From positions 124,001 to 188,000 of the forward strand of contig JADDMT010000047.1 of NCBI GenBank assembly GCA_021401465.1: a DNA stretch of 64,000 nucleotides. The letters are read 5' to 3'. A model generated the notes under the pieces. That model was not told the origin of the DNA and did no database searches. It saw nothing but the letters and a program-made list of their open reading frames with translations. Below are positions 11,121-22,043 of the stretch, in pieces; the stretch's first letter is position 1, and each line of letters begins with the position of its first letter. The translations under genes were made by a program, and so were the position numbers. Origin of the DNA: Teratosphaeria epicoccoides (lineage: Eukaryota; Ascomycota; Dothideomycetes; Mycosphaerellales; Teratosphaeriaceae).

Positions 11121-11818
11121 TTGGCTTTGGGTGGATGAGGGTAGAGAGACAACGCAGAGGATGTGGCGTGGGGCGATTGCGGTTGGTTGTGAGCTCAATG
11201 AATTGAGACTTTAAATGAAGAGAGGGATAGCATGAGATGACAAGGGCCTGTGAGCGATGGATGTACGAGGCCAAATGCGAGATTAGGGCGACAGCGTGCG
11301 GGAAGTGACTTCCGCAGATGATGTTAGCCATCGTCGATGTCAGCGTGCCGACTGTTCCTATCCAAGTCCCTATGTCCGTGAAAATGACTTGTGGCGCTGC
11401 CGATCGCTTGTAATGGCTGACTGATTGTGAACGTCCAATGGACCACTTGGTTGGTTGATGAAACACGCTGACGGAAACGGCATCGTGCGTATCCATATCG
11501 ATATGCTTGCGCGAGCTGGAAAGTGCCGCTTCAAAAGCTGTATGCCGCTTGACGTTGAAGAGCCGCGGTGTTGAACTCGGCTTCATGTGCTGCGAGTGCG
11601 TTGCAACCACTTCAGGTTGCCCTGCCACGCTCGGTTTGTAACTGGGAGAAAGTGCAGCGCCATGGCTGCGCCTTCAAGAAATCACGCAAAGCAGGGGCAT
11701 CTCCTCAACAGATACACTATCATCCTTTGCATACTCGTGCCATATCACATTATTGCTCGCAACGCATCCATACGCTTCAGCAAAACAGCAGAGTCGATTC
11801 AAGCAGCGTTACATCAGC
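11121..11818. other. Intergenic, no supported gene
   Basis: About 700 bp between two genes on the same strand. A minus-strand frame spans 10939-11628 but lies partly inside the preceding gene and has no recognisable motif, so it is taken as a shadow. Expected content is a terminator and a promoter. Confidence 0.5.
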
Positions 11819-13487
11819 ATGGATACAGACCAGTCAGAAGCAGGAGCCTCAGAAGAGGTGGAGCGGACATCGCCGGACGCATCAGCTGCGTCGGACACAC
11901 CTCAGATGCCAGGTGCTGCGGCTCACCCAGACGCACAGCAGCCTTCTTTAGCTACCCACCAGGTGTCGTCAGACGCTCAACTCGCGGCATTCGGTCAGGC
12001 CATAGCGTCAGCGCGGGTCCAGTCGCCCGTTCAAACGCAGCATTCCGACCGGATCGAATCGTCTGCCGGTCATCGTCCCGTGTTGGAGATCAGAACTGAT
12101 CCGTCCATTCCCTCATCGTCAACGTCGTCGTCTGCTCAGGCACCTGCCGATGCCGCCTACACAGAGCCCACTGTGTTACCAGCAACCTACGAGTGCGGCC
12201 TCGGTGCCGTGATCTGCACTCCAACCGACCACAACAAAAGCATCAATACGGTGCGGTATCAAGAAGTGCGCCAAATGCTGGTGGGCAAGCCCGAATCCTG
12301 GAGCGGTTTTACGTGTGCAAATGCTGACGCCCTTCGAATCTCAGGGACCATATCCAGGCGGGCTATCGGCCGACATCCCGCTTGCGACGGCTCTGGGCCT
12401 GCCACTGCGCTTCAAGCAGCCGACAGTGTACTCTGACCAGGATCTTGGAGACAACTCAGAGGACCCCTTGCAGCACGCCCGGGTGATACACGCCAATGGG
12501 GACGTCAAGAAGCCCGGCAAATACGATGATATCAGGAACGAGATCATTGCGGACCTCGGCGTTGTGGTCGACCCAGCCCACAAGCTATTCGGCTGCCAGA
12601 ATATGAGGCAGTCGGTCTTCACCGCTCGGAAAGGGCAGATCATGTTCTGGAGGGCTGATGATCTCGATCTTTGTACCCAAGATTCCTTCAGATTTTGGTT
12701 GTAACACAGTGCTGATTGAGATATTTATATCGTGATAGATCCAGAGCACCTCGACGCCCTCATGGACTACCTCAAGTTCTATCTCAGACCGCTCTGCCGA
12801 AAGATCCACAAAGCGCGCTACAAAACACCAGAGATACGGTGGGCGTTGCGGCAACAGCTCCTTGCTAAGCTGACTCCCGAGGCCTTTGCAGAGGCATTCG
12901 AAGCGATCCGGAAGTGGAGGATCAGGACTGGCGATGACCTTTGCGATTGGATGGCCGCGGAGAACCCGGTCACAGGAGAGTACTGGGGACCTCGTGAGGA
13001 GGACGAAGAGGAGGTGGATCTGATGGAGCGTGGTCCCAACGAGCCTGACTTCGAGGCTGGAGATGACCAAAGTGCAGTGGAAGGGGCGTCACCCCTACTG
13101 CGCAAAGCTGTGAGGAGGGTTGCTCAGCGCGAGCAGTCGTCGCAGACACGGACGAAGACCATAAAGGACACAGCGAACACCAGTAGAACCGCCACGCCGC
13201 CCTCTGAGGCCGTACACACACCAGCGGATTCAGCTGAAGCATCAGGCTCAGAGACGGCTCAGAGACCATGTGCTACTGCGACGTCCTGGCCGCCGCAGAT
13301 AGGTACTAAGCGTTCTCGGTCCAGGTCGAAAGAGGGCCGCGCCAGGAAAAGTCGCATGGGCGAGCGGGTGTGGGACGCTGCGATGCAGGAAGGCGGGAAC
13401 CCGTTTGGTCTTGATCCCGAGGATGCCATGGATCAGGAGCAGCGTCGGCAGCTTTCGCAGGTGCTTGGGAAGCTGGCTGATGATTGA
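11819..13487 (+). CDS. Uncharacterised three-exon protein with basic RS-rich tail, 512 aa
   Basis: Best model: join(11819..12280, 12345..12672, 12739..13487). The second intron (66 bp, GTACCC/TAG, CTGAT branch) is well supported. The first (64 bp, GTGGGC/CAG with a CTGAC branch site) keeps frame, but its donor is weak and could lie 15 or 30 bases earlier. Total length is 513 codons in frame. The N-terminal 120 residues are Ser/Ala/Pro/Gln-rich and disordered. The middle (about 120-340) is conserved-looking, with IRNEIIADLGVVVDPAHKLF, YPEHLDALMDYLKFYLRPL and a helical segment. The tail is acidic then basic, with KRSRSRSKEGRARKSRMGER, a likely nuclear localisation signal. I do not recognise a family; an RNA- or chromatin-associated role is only suggested by the tail. 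Confidence 0.65.
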
Positions 13488-13754
13488 TGAGGCAGGTGCG
13501 GGCAGGAGGGTAGGTATGTTGTAGCGCCGCGAGAACCATTTGAGAGCATTGCTTAGTTGGCGGTTTTGGCAGGTCAAGGAGACTCTGGTGGCGCTTTGTG
13601 TGCTGCTGAAGCTTTTGGTTCCAGCGGTTCGTTACGCGGATAGGTAGATAGACGTCAAGGTCGTAATCATTGCTTCAGCAACATTCCAAGCTTCTGCTTG
13701 TAAGCGTCGACGTTCATAAGTCGTATGTAAGTGGGATATCTTGAGGCCCATCTT

Positions 13755-15002
13755 TCACTTTCCGCTGATCCTCGTCCCTACTGTCCAAGCTGCGCCCAAT
13801 GCCATCAGACTTACAGCTCCGACGACCTTCTTCAGCCAATTCCGCCCAAGGTTACCCTTAGCCATGTTCAACAAGTTCTTCTCGACGCCTGGCATCGGCG
13901 TAGCATCAACGTGCTTGTGAACCGGCTCACTCTTCAAGGCAGCCTGCGTATCGTCCATATTCTTCACCTGCCTCTTATAGATCTTCTGCAAGGCTTCCAA
14001 ATCTGCTTTCCAATCCCCGGCATCTTCGCGCTTGGCACCAGCATTGCTCGCCTCGACTTCCACGCCTTGGACGTTGCCGAAGAAGTCCAACACTCTCCGC
14101 TCCCGCACAGTCTGCTCGCCGCCTTCCACCAGATCGTAGCGAACTCCCGCATCGGAGTGTACTCGCTCATACGTCATGAAGTCGAACAGTTCGCCAAGTC
14201 TCACGTCGCTGCTGGTGCTGTTTAAGCGGGTCTCCAAGAACTCCAGGTTGTAATATGTCCATCGGTCAATGACAGCGACACCGACATCTTGGTCAGCGTG
14301 ATGGGAGTACGAGCTCTGGTCCTTTTCGCTTGAGCCGGTCGCAATGATGCCGGGCGAGTAGAACTCGGTGTACATTGTGTTGGCCTGGCATGTGTCGATC
14401 ATGAAGAGCATTTCATGGTAGCGGCGTTTCTCGTACATCTGCTCGAAGGCGTCGGCGAGATCATGACTCGAGATTTCCTCCGCGTCCTGGAATTTCAGGA
14501 AAGAGTCGCCGCCGTGGCCGGTCATGTATATCAAGATATTGCTCCGATCGTCCGTGGTTAGTCGTTTCGATGTTGGGTGTGATGCGGGCCATCGGTCCGT
14601 CAGCAGCCTTATGAAGTTCTCCACCGTCACCTCATTCCCTCGGTAATCCACCTCGATCCCGCCGGGCATGCCCTCCGTCTCCTCTGTGCGTATCTGGTCA
14701 TAGAGATCGAGATCTCGACTCTTGTCATTGAATACAGCGCCGCTGAACGTATTGCGCGGGTTGCACGCCATGTCGTCCGGCAGCATGAGGATGATCCGCG
14801 AGTCGGGGATGCCCAGGCGCTTGACCGTGCGGTACAGCGACAATGTGTTGGCCATGTGTCGGTAGTTGAACCAGAAGCGGGACGTTGACACCAGCACCGC
14901 CCAGTTGGATGTGTGTTGCGCCGCCGCGGTGAGGGCGGGGATGGCGGGGAGGCCGAGGGGGAGGAGTGCCAGCACGGCGGTGGGGAGAGAGAGGAGGCGC
15001 AT
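13755..15002 (-). CDS. GPI8: GPI-anchor transamidase catalytic subunit (peptidase C13)
   Basis: Single exon, 415 aa. GPI8/PIG-K is the catalytic subunit of the ER-membrane GPI transamidase, which cleaves the C-terminal signal of precursors and attaches the GPI anchor. I start at Met 15002 (MRLLSLPTAVLALLPLGLPA), which gives a signal peptide; the frame extends 38 codons upstream without family sequence. Catalytic residues are visible: His163 in YMTGHGGDSFLKF and Cys205 in FMIDTCQANTMYTEF. SNWAVLVSTSRFWFNYRHMA and ILMLPDDMACNPRN are family hallmarks. A C-terminal hydrophobic segment (about 388-408) is the single membrane anchor. The length is typical for fungi. It is tail-to-tail with the preceding uncharacterised gene (267 bp apart). 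Confidence 0.96.
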   Translation of the reverse strand: MRLLSLPTAVLALLPLGLPAIPALTAAAQHTSNWAVLVSTSRFWFNYRHMANTLSLYRTVKRLGIPDSRIILMLPDDMACNPRNTFSGAVFNDKSRDLDLYDQIRTEETEGMPGGIEVDYRGNEVTVENFIRLLTDRWPASHPTSKRLTTDDRSNILIYMTGHGGDSFLKFQDAEEISSHDLADAFEQMYEKRRYHEMLFMIDTCQANTMYTEFYSPGIIATGSSEKDQSSYSHHADQDVGVAVIDRWTYYNLEFLETRLNSTSSDVRLGELFDFMTYERVHSDAGVRYDLVEGGEQTVRERRVLDFFGNVQGVEVEASNAGAKREDAGDWKADLEALQKIYKRQVKNMDDTQAALKSEPVHKHVDATPMPGVEKNLLNMAKGNLGRNWLKKVVGAVSLMALGAAWTVGTRISGK

Positions 15003-15390
15003 GGTGGGTGGTGTACGTAACCTCGATCGAGTTCGATACGTGCATGTATGGATGCCGTTGGAAGGGAGAGAGTACAATACCTTTAATCGACATGCAGATG
15101 CAAGATTATTCAACAAGATTAATCAAAAGTGGATCAGCATTGGCTGAATGCGCTGACAAATGATAATGTACAGACCGGCTCCATTCAGCATGAGTCAGTG
15201 CCAAAACGGCAGCAGGAGCTCTTACAAAGTCTATGTGGTCCCGTCCCAGTCAAAGCAGGATCTCGCGCAATCGTGATACGGGCAGGTATCAAGAAAAACA
15301 TGCCAACAGCTCAAATCGAAGCACACACTCTCGCCATCGTCCATCCGAATGCCAAGGAACACATACTAACATGAACATCTCACATCTCAA
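15003..15390. other. Intergenic between two minus-strand genes
   Basis: 388 bp holding the GPI8 promoter and the end of the SGNH hydrolase transcript. Nothing else recognised. Confidence 0.5.
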
Positions 15391-16841
15391 TCACCAAGTC
15401 CCACGCACTAGATCTCTCACGCCCCGATGACCTGTCGAGCGAGGATGAAAGGTCTTGACATAGTTTGTCGGTGTCCACCAGCTGACGTCTTGAATTGTCA
15501 CATTTGTCCCGTCTGGAAGCTCGAGGTTCGACGCGACCTTCGTCTTCCCGTCGACGGTATGGATGATGCCAGCTCGAGCCATGCCACAAAGCGTCAGGTC
15601 AGCCCAGTCAGAGCTATCTGCACAAGTGGCGGCGTCGGGTATGGCTTGAGTCGAGATATCTACACCCGCCTCGTTTGCGTCGGAGGCCTCATCACCGGGG
15701 GTTTTGTCTGGCCATGAGGCCAGGAAGAACCAATTTTCGGCATTGCTCGAGTCGGGTTCTTGCACACCCTTCTCGCAGAAACGGTGACCGTTGAATGCTG
15801 GGTTTGGATCTGCGAACAGGACTCGGGTCTCTGTGAAGTCTTTGTTGACGCCATCGACTATATCCTGCAACTTGCTGTTGAGATCCTCGACGAGCTTGTT
15901 GAGCTTTGTGCGCAGAGCTTTGTACAGATATGGAAAGTTTGGACGGTGGATACCGTGATGTCCTGGTTGCCAGAAGTAGAAGGTGGAGTCTGGAGAAGAG
16001 ATCAGCGCTCAGTTCTTCACCAACTCCAGCAGTGGTCAGGCGGTCGATCCGAATGTCAATCGCCAAATTCTAACGGTTGCTGGGATCGACCAGCAGCGGC
16101 ATCAACCATTGGCGATCAGCGGTGATCCAAGTCAACGGCATCAAGCATCAATGAGCGCGTCGACGACGGAGATGTCATCGACACGTTCATTCTGACAAGA
16201 TCTTATTGCGTGTGATGGCTGTACTTACAGTCACAGATATCCGTCGTGTCGTCGAAGAAAGTCGGATATCCGGTTTGCACGATCTTGAAGTCATTCCGTC
16301 CTGATTTCGCAATAATCTGGCGCAGCGCTTTATCGATGTTATTGCTGAAGTCGGCGCTGTTGATCGTGTCGTAGGCCTTATTCACCTCAGTGTCACAGTC
16401 TCCAGCAAATACCTGTCCAACCCGGAGCACACAAGCCGTCAAGACGTTATAGAATCCAACATCGTTGCCGCCAATGGAGATGGTTGCGCGGTCCGACTTT
16501 GCGGTCCATTTATCGATCTGGCTTTTGGCAGCGCCTTGCAACAGCTCAGGTGTCTTGGCGCCAGAGCAAGCGTAGGCTTGGTAGTCGATCCCAGAGTCCT
16601 CACCCTTGATCCACGTATTCAGTTGTGCTGGATATGCGTTGGCGCCCACTCGACACGAATCTCCCGTGGTCCTGCCTGCTCCCACACCGGCGGCGTAGGA
16701 GTCGCCGAAGGCCACATAACCAGTTTGAACAGGCTCATATGCGAAGGTGGTGGCCGAATAGGACGAGGTAGCTCGCTTTTGAATCGGTATATGAAGAGCT
16801 TGGGCGGATGCGGCCAACAGAAACACGATAAGAGACTGCAT
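15391..16841 (-). CDS. Secreted SGNH (GDSL-like) hydrolase, 403 aa
   Basis: Complement of join(15391..15989, 16229..16841). The 239-bp intron (GTAAGT donor, CAG acceptor) is long for this window, but the phases close: exon 1 ends one base into a Tyr codon. Signal peptide at residues 1-16, then a KR site near residue 23. SGNH blocks: block I with nucleophile Ser48 (GYVAFGDSYAAGVGAG); block III with the oxyanion Asn126 (ISIGGNDVGF); the C-terminal block with Asp265 and catalytic His273 (DPNPAFNGHRFCEKG). Such enzymes hydrolyse esters of lipids or polysaccharides outside the cell; the substrate cannot be read from sequence. Three lysine/arginine-rich helices follow the intron junction. It is divergent from the PQ-loop gene. 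Confidence 0.88.
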
Positions 16842-17376
16842 CCTGCAGCTAGATGGTTGATATGGTGGCTACGCTGCTGGGTGAAATGCAGATATGGGCT
16901 GCTGAAATGAGTGTACCTTCTGTGCTGACGGGACAGAGTCCCGACTTATATCTCACATCGCATATACACATCTCCCACTCATGGCGGGTGGTGGACCTTG
17001 TGGTCGGGTACCAAGATAGCAGCACCCTGTGCTGGTACTGAAAGATCCGTTCAAGCCACCGCAACGACCTGGAGGCATCGCTACGCATGTCGCCTGCATC
17101 GCGATACTTCTCGAGCAGTGTTCCAGCACAGCTCGCGTGTGTTGTCGTTTCACGGCATTGCAGTGGTGTGTTGGTATCACCAAAAAATGCAGCCAAAACA
17201 TTGTTGGTGGAGGCTGCCCCTGTGTTGGTTCAACACAAGACTGCTATTCCGAGATGTCAGCGGACGCATGCATGCCGCACAAGCTCACGTGATTGAGGCA
17301 GGCTTCTAATAAAGCTGATGAGTGCCGCAGCGTTCTTCGTCTCATCAAACAATCAAAATTTCAGCAAATCACCACA
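16842..17376. promoter_or_regulatory. Divergent intergenic region, SGNH hydrolase and PQ-loop gene
   Basis: 535 bp between two start codons that point away from each other, so both promoters lie here. Several overlapping short frames occur, none convincing. No motif was assigned. Confidence 0.45.
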
Positions 17377-18344
17377 ATGAGTTATTGGAATGGGAATCTC
17401 CTCAACAGGCCGGCTGATGTGCTGACAGACATGTAAGTCGACCCCATTCGCTGTGCTTTTGACAAAGCTAAACGACAAACAGAATCCTGTTGATGCTCAT
17501 TATCGCTGCCTATCTTCCACAGATCACTCGACTTCGACAGTCAGAAAGCGCGCAAGGCATTTCGCCATACTTCGTCCTCTTCAATATCATCTTCAGTAAC
17601 GCCCATCTGTCAGAAAGCCTTGCACTTGCGGCGTATGCCTGGCCTAGCGACAGACGACCAGTCCTAGAGCAGGTCAACGACGGTAGTCTAAGAGGATTGC
17701 CAGCTTTCGGAAGTGTCTTGGGTCTGCTACAGATCACCGTGCAATGGATATGCTCTGTCGCGCTGTGTGTTCTCTGTCTCTACCGTACATTCGCCTTACA
17801 CTGATCGTGATGCAGTCTCCTGTCATACGTACGCGCCGCAAGCCTTGGTGGAAGAAGCACCCGGTTCGTGTCGATTACGGCATTCCTTCATGCCGCCGTT
17901 GTACTCTTCCCAATGGTCGCCAGAACCTTGCCAAAGCCCGCGAGGCACGAAATGGGAGGAGACATCATCCTGGCTCTGACCAATATGTCGAATCTGGTCG
18001 TGGCACCTTGCTTCTTGCTGCTCCAGTTCTGCGCCCAATTTCTTGAGTTGCGGCGACAGCACGGACGACCCGGAGCGCTGAGCCTGCTTTCGATCATCCT
18101 TCAAGCTGCCGTTTTCCTAGCGGTTGGCATCCGCTGGTTCATTCGCCTCGGAAAGCCCGCTTGGGAAGAGGGCGATGTGCCGAAGGCACGGGCGCCATTA
18201 TCACTGTGGTATATATGGGGGTTCATTGGCATCAATTATGTTATCTACGCTCTGGGCTGCGCAGTGCTGCTTTTAGCTTACCGTATGAACGTCAACGGGA
18301 GCCTCGAGGATGGTGACCCGGCGTATCAAACACTGCTCAGCTAG
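17377..18344 (+). CDS. PQ-loop family membrane protein, 288 aa
   Basis: Join(17377..17432, 17483..17764, 17816..18344); introns of 50 and 51 bp (GTAAGT/CAG and GTGTGT/CAG) restore one frame of 289 codons. The protein has about seven hydrophobic segments, and the first carries the Pro-Gln dipeptide in AAYLPQITRLRQSESAQGIS, the hallmark of PQ-loop proteins (vacuolar or lysosomal amino-acid/cystine exporters and relatives such as SWEETs). The second PQ motif of classical members is not evident: the second half has RTLPKPARHEMGGDIILAL instead. The closest relatives are likely fungal single-PQ proteins of unknown substrate. Exon structure is well supported; the function is a family-level inference. 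Confidence 0.8.
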
Positions 18345-18601
18345 GAAGCTAATATGAGATGCTTGACTTTGCAACACAGTATTCTTGTGATGTATTGAGA
18401 GGCGAATACATCGCAGAAGCTTCGTAGCACTGCCCATTTCAGGCTCTGCCGCGTTTGCATCTGAAGGCAGTGGAGATCCATGTCGAGGTCGATGGCGTAC
18501 GTCCATTGTCTTAAATAGCATTTGCCGCCTATATAATCTTCGTGGTACGCAAGGCAATGCGACGTCGCCAACTGCCATAAGGATGTGCCGATCGAGCTCA
18601 A

Positions 18602-19150
18602 CTAGCGACCAACTTTCACGCAATAGACCCAGCCTTTTACGCCGGACCCAGGCCAGTCCTCGCAGTCTCTAGTGGGAGGTTTCTTATCGTTATACGCTGG
18701 TGAAAACATCATGTCAAGAGGAGAAAGAGGTGCAGACGGTAGGGAGGACTTACACTCAATCGTAGTGGTCTCATGGAGATACTTGAACATGCCGTGCCTG
18801 TAGTCGCTGCACTGCGGTCGAATCAGCTGCTCCAGACTCCAAGCCTGCGCAAAGAGTGTGCGAATGCCTACGCAGAAGGTGTATTGCCAGCCTTGGACTC
18901 TCTCGCAGGAGCCGTCGCCATAGGTGCCTCTGCAGCAAGTAAGTGTTTGTCAGACCCGGAAGCTGGACGCTCTCTCGGAGCAGGCGTACTCGTTGCACCA
19001 CAATTTTGCTCCACGTGGTGGAGGCTCTGTGGCAGGACTGCCCGGTCTCTTATGCTCCCTCCATCTCGGGTCGCCGTCCTCCTCGAAAGGCTCCGCACTC
19101 CCTAACACTGTAGCTACGAATATTCCTAGCAGAAGGGGAGCTGTACGCAT
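18602..19150 (-). CDS. Small secreted six-cysteine protein, 143 aa (effector-like)
   Basis: Complement of join(18602..18696, 18754..18929, 18990..19150). Introns of 60 bp (GTACGC/CAG, with a CTGAC branch) and 57 bp (GTAAGT/CAG) close in phase to give 143 aa. An N-terminal signal peptide (MRTAPLLLGIFVATVLGS) is followed by a charged, Pro-rich segment and then six cysteines: WCNE, SCERV, TFCVG, QCSDY, DCEDW, VYCVK. The spacing could form three disulfides. I recognise no family. Small size, secretion and even cysteine number are typical of fungal effector candidates, but that label is inference. No single long open frame covers the gene; it is found only by splicing. Confidence 0.68.
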
Positions 19151-19164
19151 GATGGGCGGGTAGA

Positions 19165-19647
19165 TCAATCAATGTTGCGATGGTAGTCGACACGCGCGTG
19201 TATGATAGACCGACTGTGAGGCTCTCGGACGCTATATATGAACATCTCCCCAAGCCAGATGTCAGTATGAAACCAGGGGAATTTGTCATTGGCTTGGGGT
19301 TTCGGATGATGGTCACCCACTCGACGGGCAAGATAGCTATTCCGGCTTGCCAAAAGCAAGGCCGAGAGCTTTTCATACCAGACTCGGCTCCTGGGAGCAT
19401 CGGAGATCGAAATTGATTGGCAGTCCTGGCATGCATGCTGCTGAACCCGGTTTGGATATCTGCTGCACAGGTTTAGGGCATTGTATGCCATGTAATAGTC
19501 ATCATTCATCCTTTCCAGCTCCGCCCAAAGCGCCGGTAGTGATCTAGAATCTGGCACAAGTGTAATTGATGGCATATTCCATCCAGCAGCCAAGGAGCAA
19601 TGTTCTGGGTATCGGCGTGTCTTGCGTGGTCTTCTCATGGCTGACAA
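19165..19647 (-). CDS. Doubtful 160-codon open frame
   Basis: An uninterrupted minus-strand frame of 160 codons ends 15 bp upstream of the start of the six-cysteine gene, so it would occupy that gene's promoter. It has a Cys-x2-Cys pair (QHACQDCQ), no signal peptide, no recognised domain and no obvious codon bias. It may be a chance frame or an upstream exon of something I cannot reconstruct. Confidence 0.2.
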   Translation of the reverse strand: MSAMRRPRKTRRYPEHCSLAAGWNMPSITLVPDSRSLPALWAELERMNDDYYMAYNALNLCSRYPNRVQQHACQDCQSISISDAPRSRVWYEKLSALLLASRNSYLARRVGDHHPKPQANDKFPWFHTDIWLGEMFIYSVREPHSRSIIHARVDYHRNID

Positions 19648-20183
19648 GGCCTAGTGTCACGGAGTCTTGGGAATATGGTAAGACTGATTGCGCCGAGAAG
19701 ACAATGTCGTAAACATGGTGTCTATTCCAGTGATCTTAGTGGGCGGCGAGTCTAGCGAGCGATTCTATTTCTGATCTGACGATGAGATCTGATTGGTTCT
19801 GTTCAAGAGGCATTAATAAGCAGTGAGTGGACTGGATCTTAACCTGCTCGAGATCTAGAGGCGCCTTCGGCGGCGCTGGAACAGGCACTTAGGCGCTCGC
19901 AGAGCAAACGGAGGGTCATTATGTGTTCTCTTCCTACGCCTAGTGTGATGCAAGATACGAGATAGCTTACGATCTGAGGCAGCTCTGACTGTTGCTAGCT
20001 TGGTGGCAATTGACAGGATCTGGACAAATCGAGCCAATACGAACTCCTGGATCCATTTCATCGGCTTGATCAGCCGACCCGGCTTGTCCTGCAACGTCAC
20101 TGCTTCAATTTGCAGTAGTATGGGAAGACTGTGAAGAACACTTTCGGCGACCCTACACCCTCCTCAGCCTCCATCCGACGAAG
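19648..20183. other. Intergenic, no supported gene
   Basis: About 540 bp downstream of the NTF2-like gene. One 81-codon Arg-rich minus frame (19855-20100) has no support. Nothing else seen. Confidence 0.45.
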
Positions 20184-20754
20184 CTAACGCTGATCCGGAG
20201 GGTTGCAGACACCCAAATCTGAAGCCCATGCGAGTGAATTAAACTCAAAATTCCTCCGCCAGATCTTCAAATCACGGTTGATGTGGAGGAGGGCAAAGCC
20301 CTTGACCGGATACTGTCCATTACCGATCTCCGGGAACGTCCAAGACCAGAAAACGCTGCTGCGGCCAGCGACGACAACATCATTGGTCTGAATGTGCTCG
20401 GTCGGGTTTGCAGACACTCGATCAAACCATTCTTTGTAAGAGGAGGCTGTCGGTCCGCCGAGCTAGAGGTACGTCGGCGGATGAAGTGCGTCGTGGCGTT
20501 GGTGGACTTACTGGATCGCCTCTCAGGGACTGAAGAGATTCGGAGTACTCGTCATAGTTTTCGGCGACCACGGATTCCGCAGTCTCGCTAAGAGTTTGGC
20601 CTTGGTATCCACGCCCAGACAACACGCTTGCCAGTTTTGCAACGATTTCGACGGCTTGAGCTTGCGTCAATGGGTCTCGTGGGCCGCTGGTCACTTCTTG
20701 GGTGTAAGCAGCCATGGCGAAGACGAGCGGGGACAAGAAGAAAATTGCCTTCAT
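20184..20754 (-). CDS. Secreted NTF2-like/SnoaL-like fold protein, 173 aa
   Basis: Complement of join(20184..20462, 20512..20754); the 49-bp intron (GTAAGT/TAG) lies in phase 0. Residues 1-18 are a signal peptide (MKAIFFLSPLVFAMAAYTQE). The body starts with a helix (AQAVEIVAKLASVL, then SETAESVVAENYDEYSES), then EWFDRVSANPTEHIQTNDVV, SSVFWSWTFPEIG and a strand pattern GFALLHINRDLKIWRRNFEFNS. This alternation of N-terminal helices and an anti-parallel sheet ending in an EFNS-x-AW motif is common in secreted fungal NTF2-like proteins of unknown role. There are few cysteines. I chose the Met at 20754 because it begins the signal peptide; the frame is open further upstream but without it. Confidence 0.75.
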
Positions 20755-22043
20755 GGGTAGGCCAATATAAACCTGAGTGCGCTGCAGCAGGTAAGGGGAT
20801 GACGGTGGTGTGGTGAACAACCTTTTGTTATAGAGACGTCCGACCTTGCTGCTGCGCCCTGAGAGAACATGGGAGATCCATGCTTGCACCGCCATCTCCC
20901 CACGCCAGACACCAGTGCCATTTTTTGTTCCCGATGCTGGCCGCCTTCATTAGCCCCGTACAGGTCAGCGAACGCTGCCAGTGTCAGACACGGGAAGCAC
21001 CTTAAATCACAGCATTCGGCGGGCCTCGACGATGAGCGACTGTTCCAAAACGCACTGCGGATCTCTTGGCTCGGGATTGGTAGGCTAGGGTGCTGCTCTG
21101 TACGCTCCGGATCGACACCAAGCATCACTAGAGCACTTGCAACAATTCACACTCGAATTCAGCCAGCCAAATTCCAGTCGAGACGGTATCAGTCGAGTCC
21201 TGAGAGCGGTATGCCGACGGAATACCTCAGCTCTGCATGTTCTCACTTGATGCATGGTGACAGTGTGAGCGTCTAGAGTGCGAGTGCCTGCTCCATTTAG
21301 TTTCAAGACGTCGAGATGAAAGTCAGAAGAGCGATATGCGGAGAGTCAAATGACTCAAACCTGTCTCGCACACCGGGGATGCTCGGCTTGGCCTTGGCCT
21401 TTGACACGACGCTCATACTGGTTTTCAACGAAATGTCTCATCAGCAGATGTCGGGGCGTGGTGGTGATGGGCGGTGGGGAGGTGGCAAATGCAACCTTGT
21501 CGGCCTCGAGTTCTGTCACGTCATGGGGGGCCTATGATGCAGCCTCATGTGAAGTCGACTTTCACTTATAATAAGGTCTCGGTCATACGATGAAGCAGAA
21601 CATCAGAGTGCTTGCAAAGCGCTCGGTCTGAAGATGCGGTGCATGTGGCGTCCACTTACTTACCTGCATGTACCTACATGTATTTCATAGTAGCGTTCTT
21701 GACGTTGACGTTGACGTTGACGTTGACCTTCCATGTGATTTATGAGGTCCTCGCGCGCCTGACGTGATTGTTGTCCAAGTGTTTTGTGTATAAATCATGA
21801 TGATGGAGTTATTGGTAACCCGGTACCACGGTACGCTGCCAAGGTCGGGGCTGTTTTCGGGCAGCAGCTGCACGCGAGAGCTTCCCGAGGTCGGGCAGGT
21901 ATGGAGGTAGCTCGTCCACGATTCATCTGCATCACGCACAGCACTTTCCAATCTTCCAACATTGCACATCGCGCTCTCACACGAACAGTACGAAGGGAGA
22001 ACCACATCTCAGACAACCCACACGCAAACAAACAGCAAGCACG
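20755..22043. other. Long intergenic region, no gene seen
   Basis: About 1.3 kb between divergent genes. It holds the promoters of the NTF2-like gene and of the disordered nuclear protein, plus a short hexamer repeat at 21699-21727. Frames of 70-135 codons on both strands show no motif. The last 90 bp before 22044 are C/A-rich, like a fungal leader. Confidence 0.5.
21699..21727. repeat. Hexanucleotide microsatellite (TTGACG)n
   Basis: Nearly five perfect tandem copies of TTGACG lie about 320 bp upstream of the 778-aa gene. Each unit junction creates a TGACG core, the half-site of bZIP/CREB-type factors, so the array could be a multi-site promoter element or simply a microsatellite. Confidence 0.85.

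Noticed and set aside
10939..11628. 229-codon minus-strand frame over the end of the caspase-fold gene
   Set aside because: Shadow of the Ser/Pro-rich tail continuing into non-coding DNA; low-complexity sequence without domain features.
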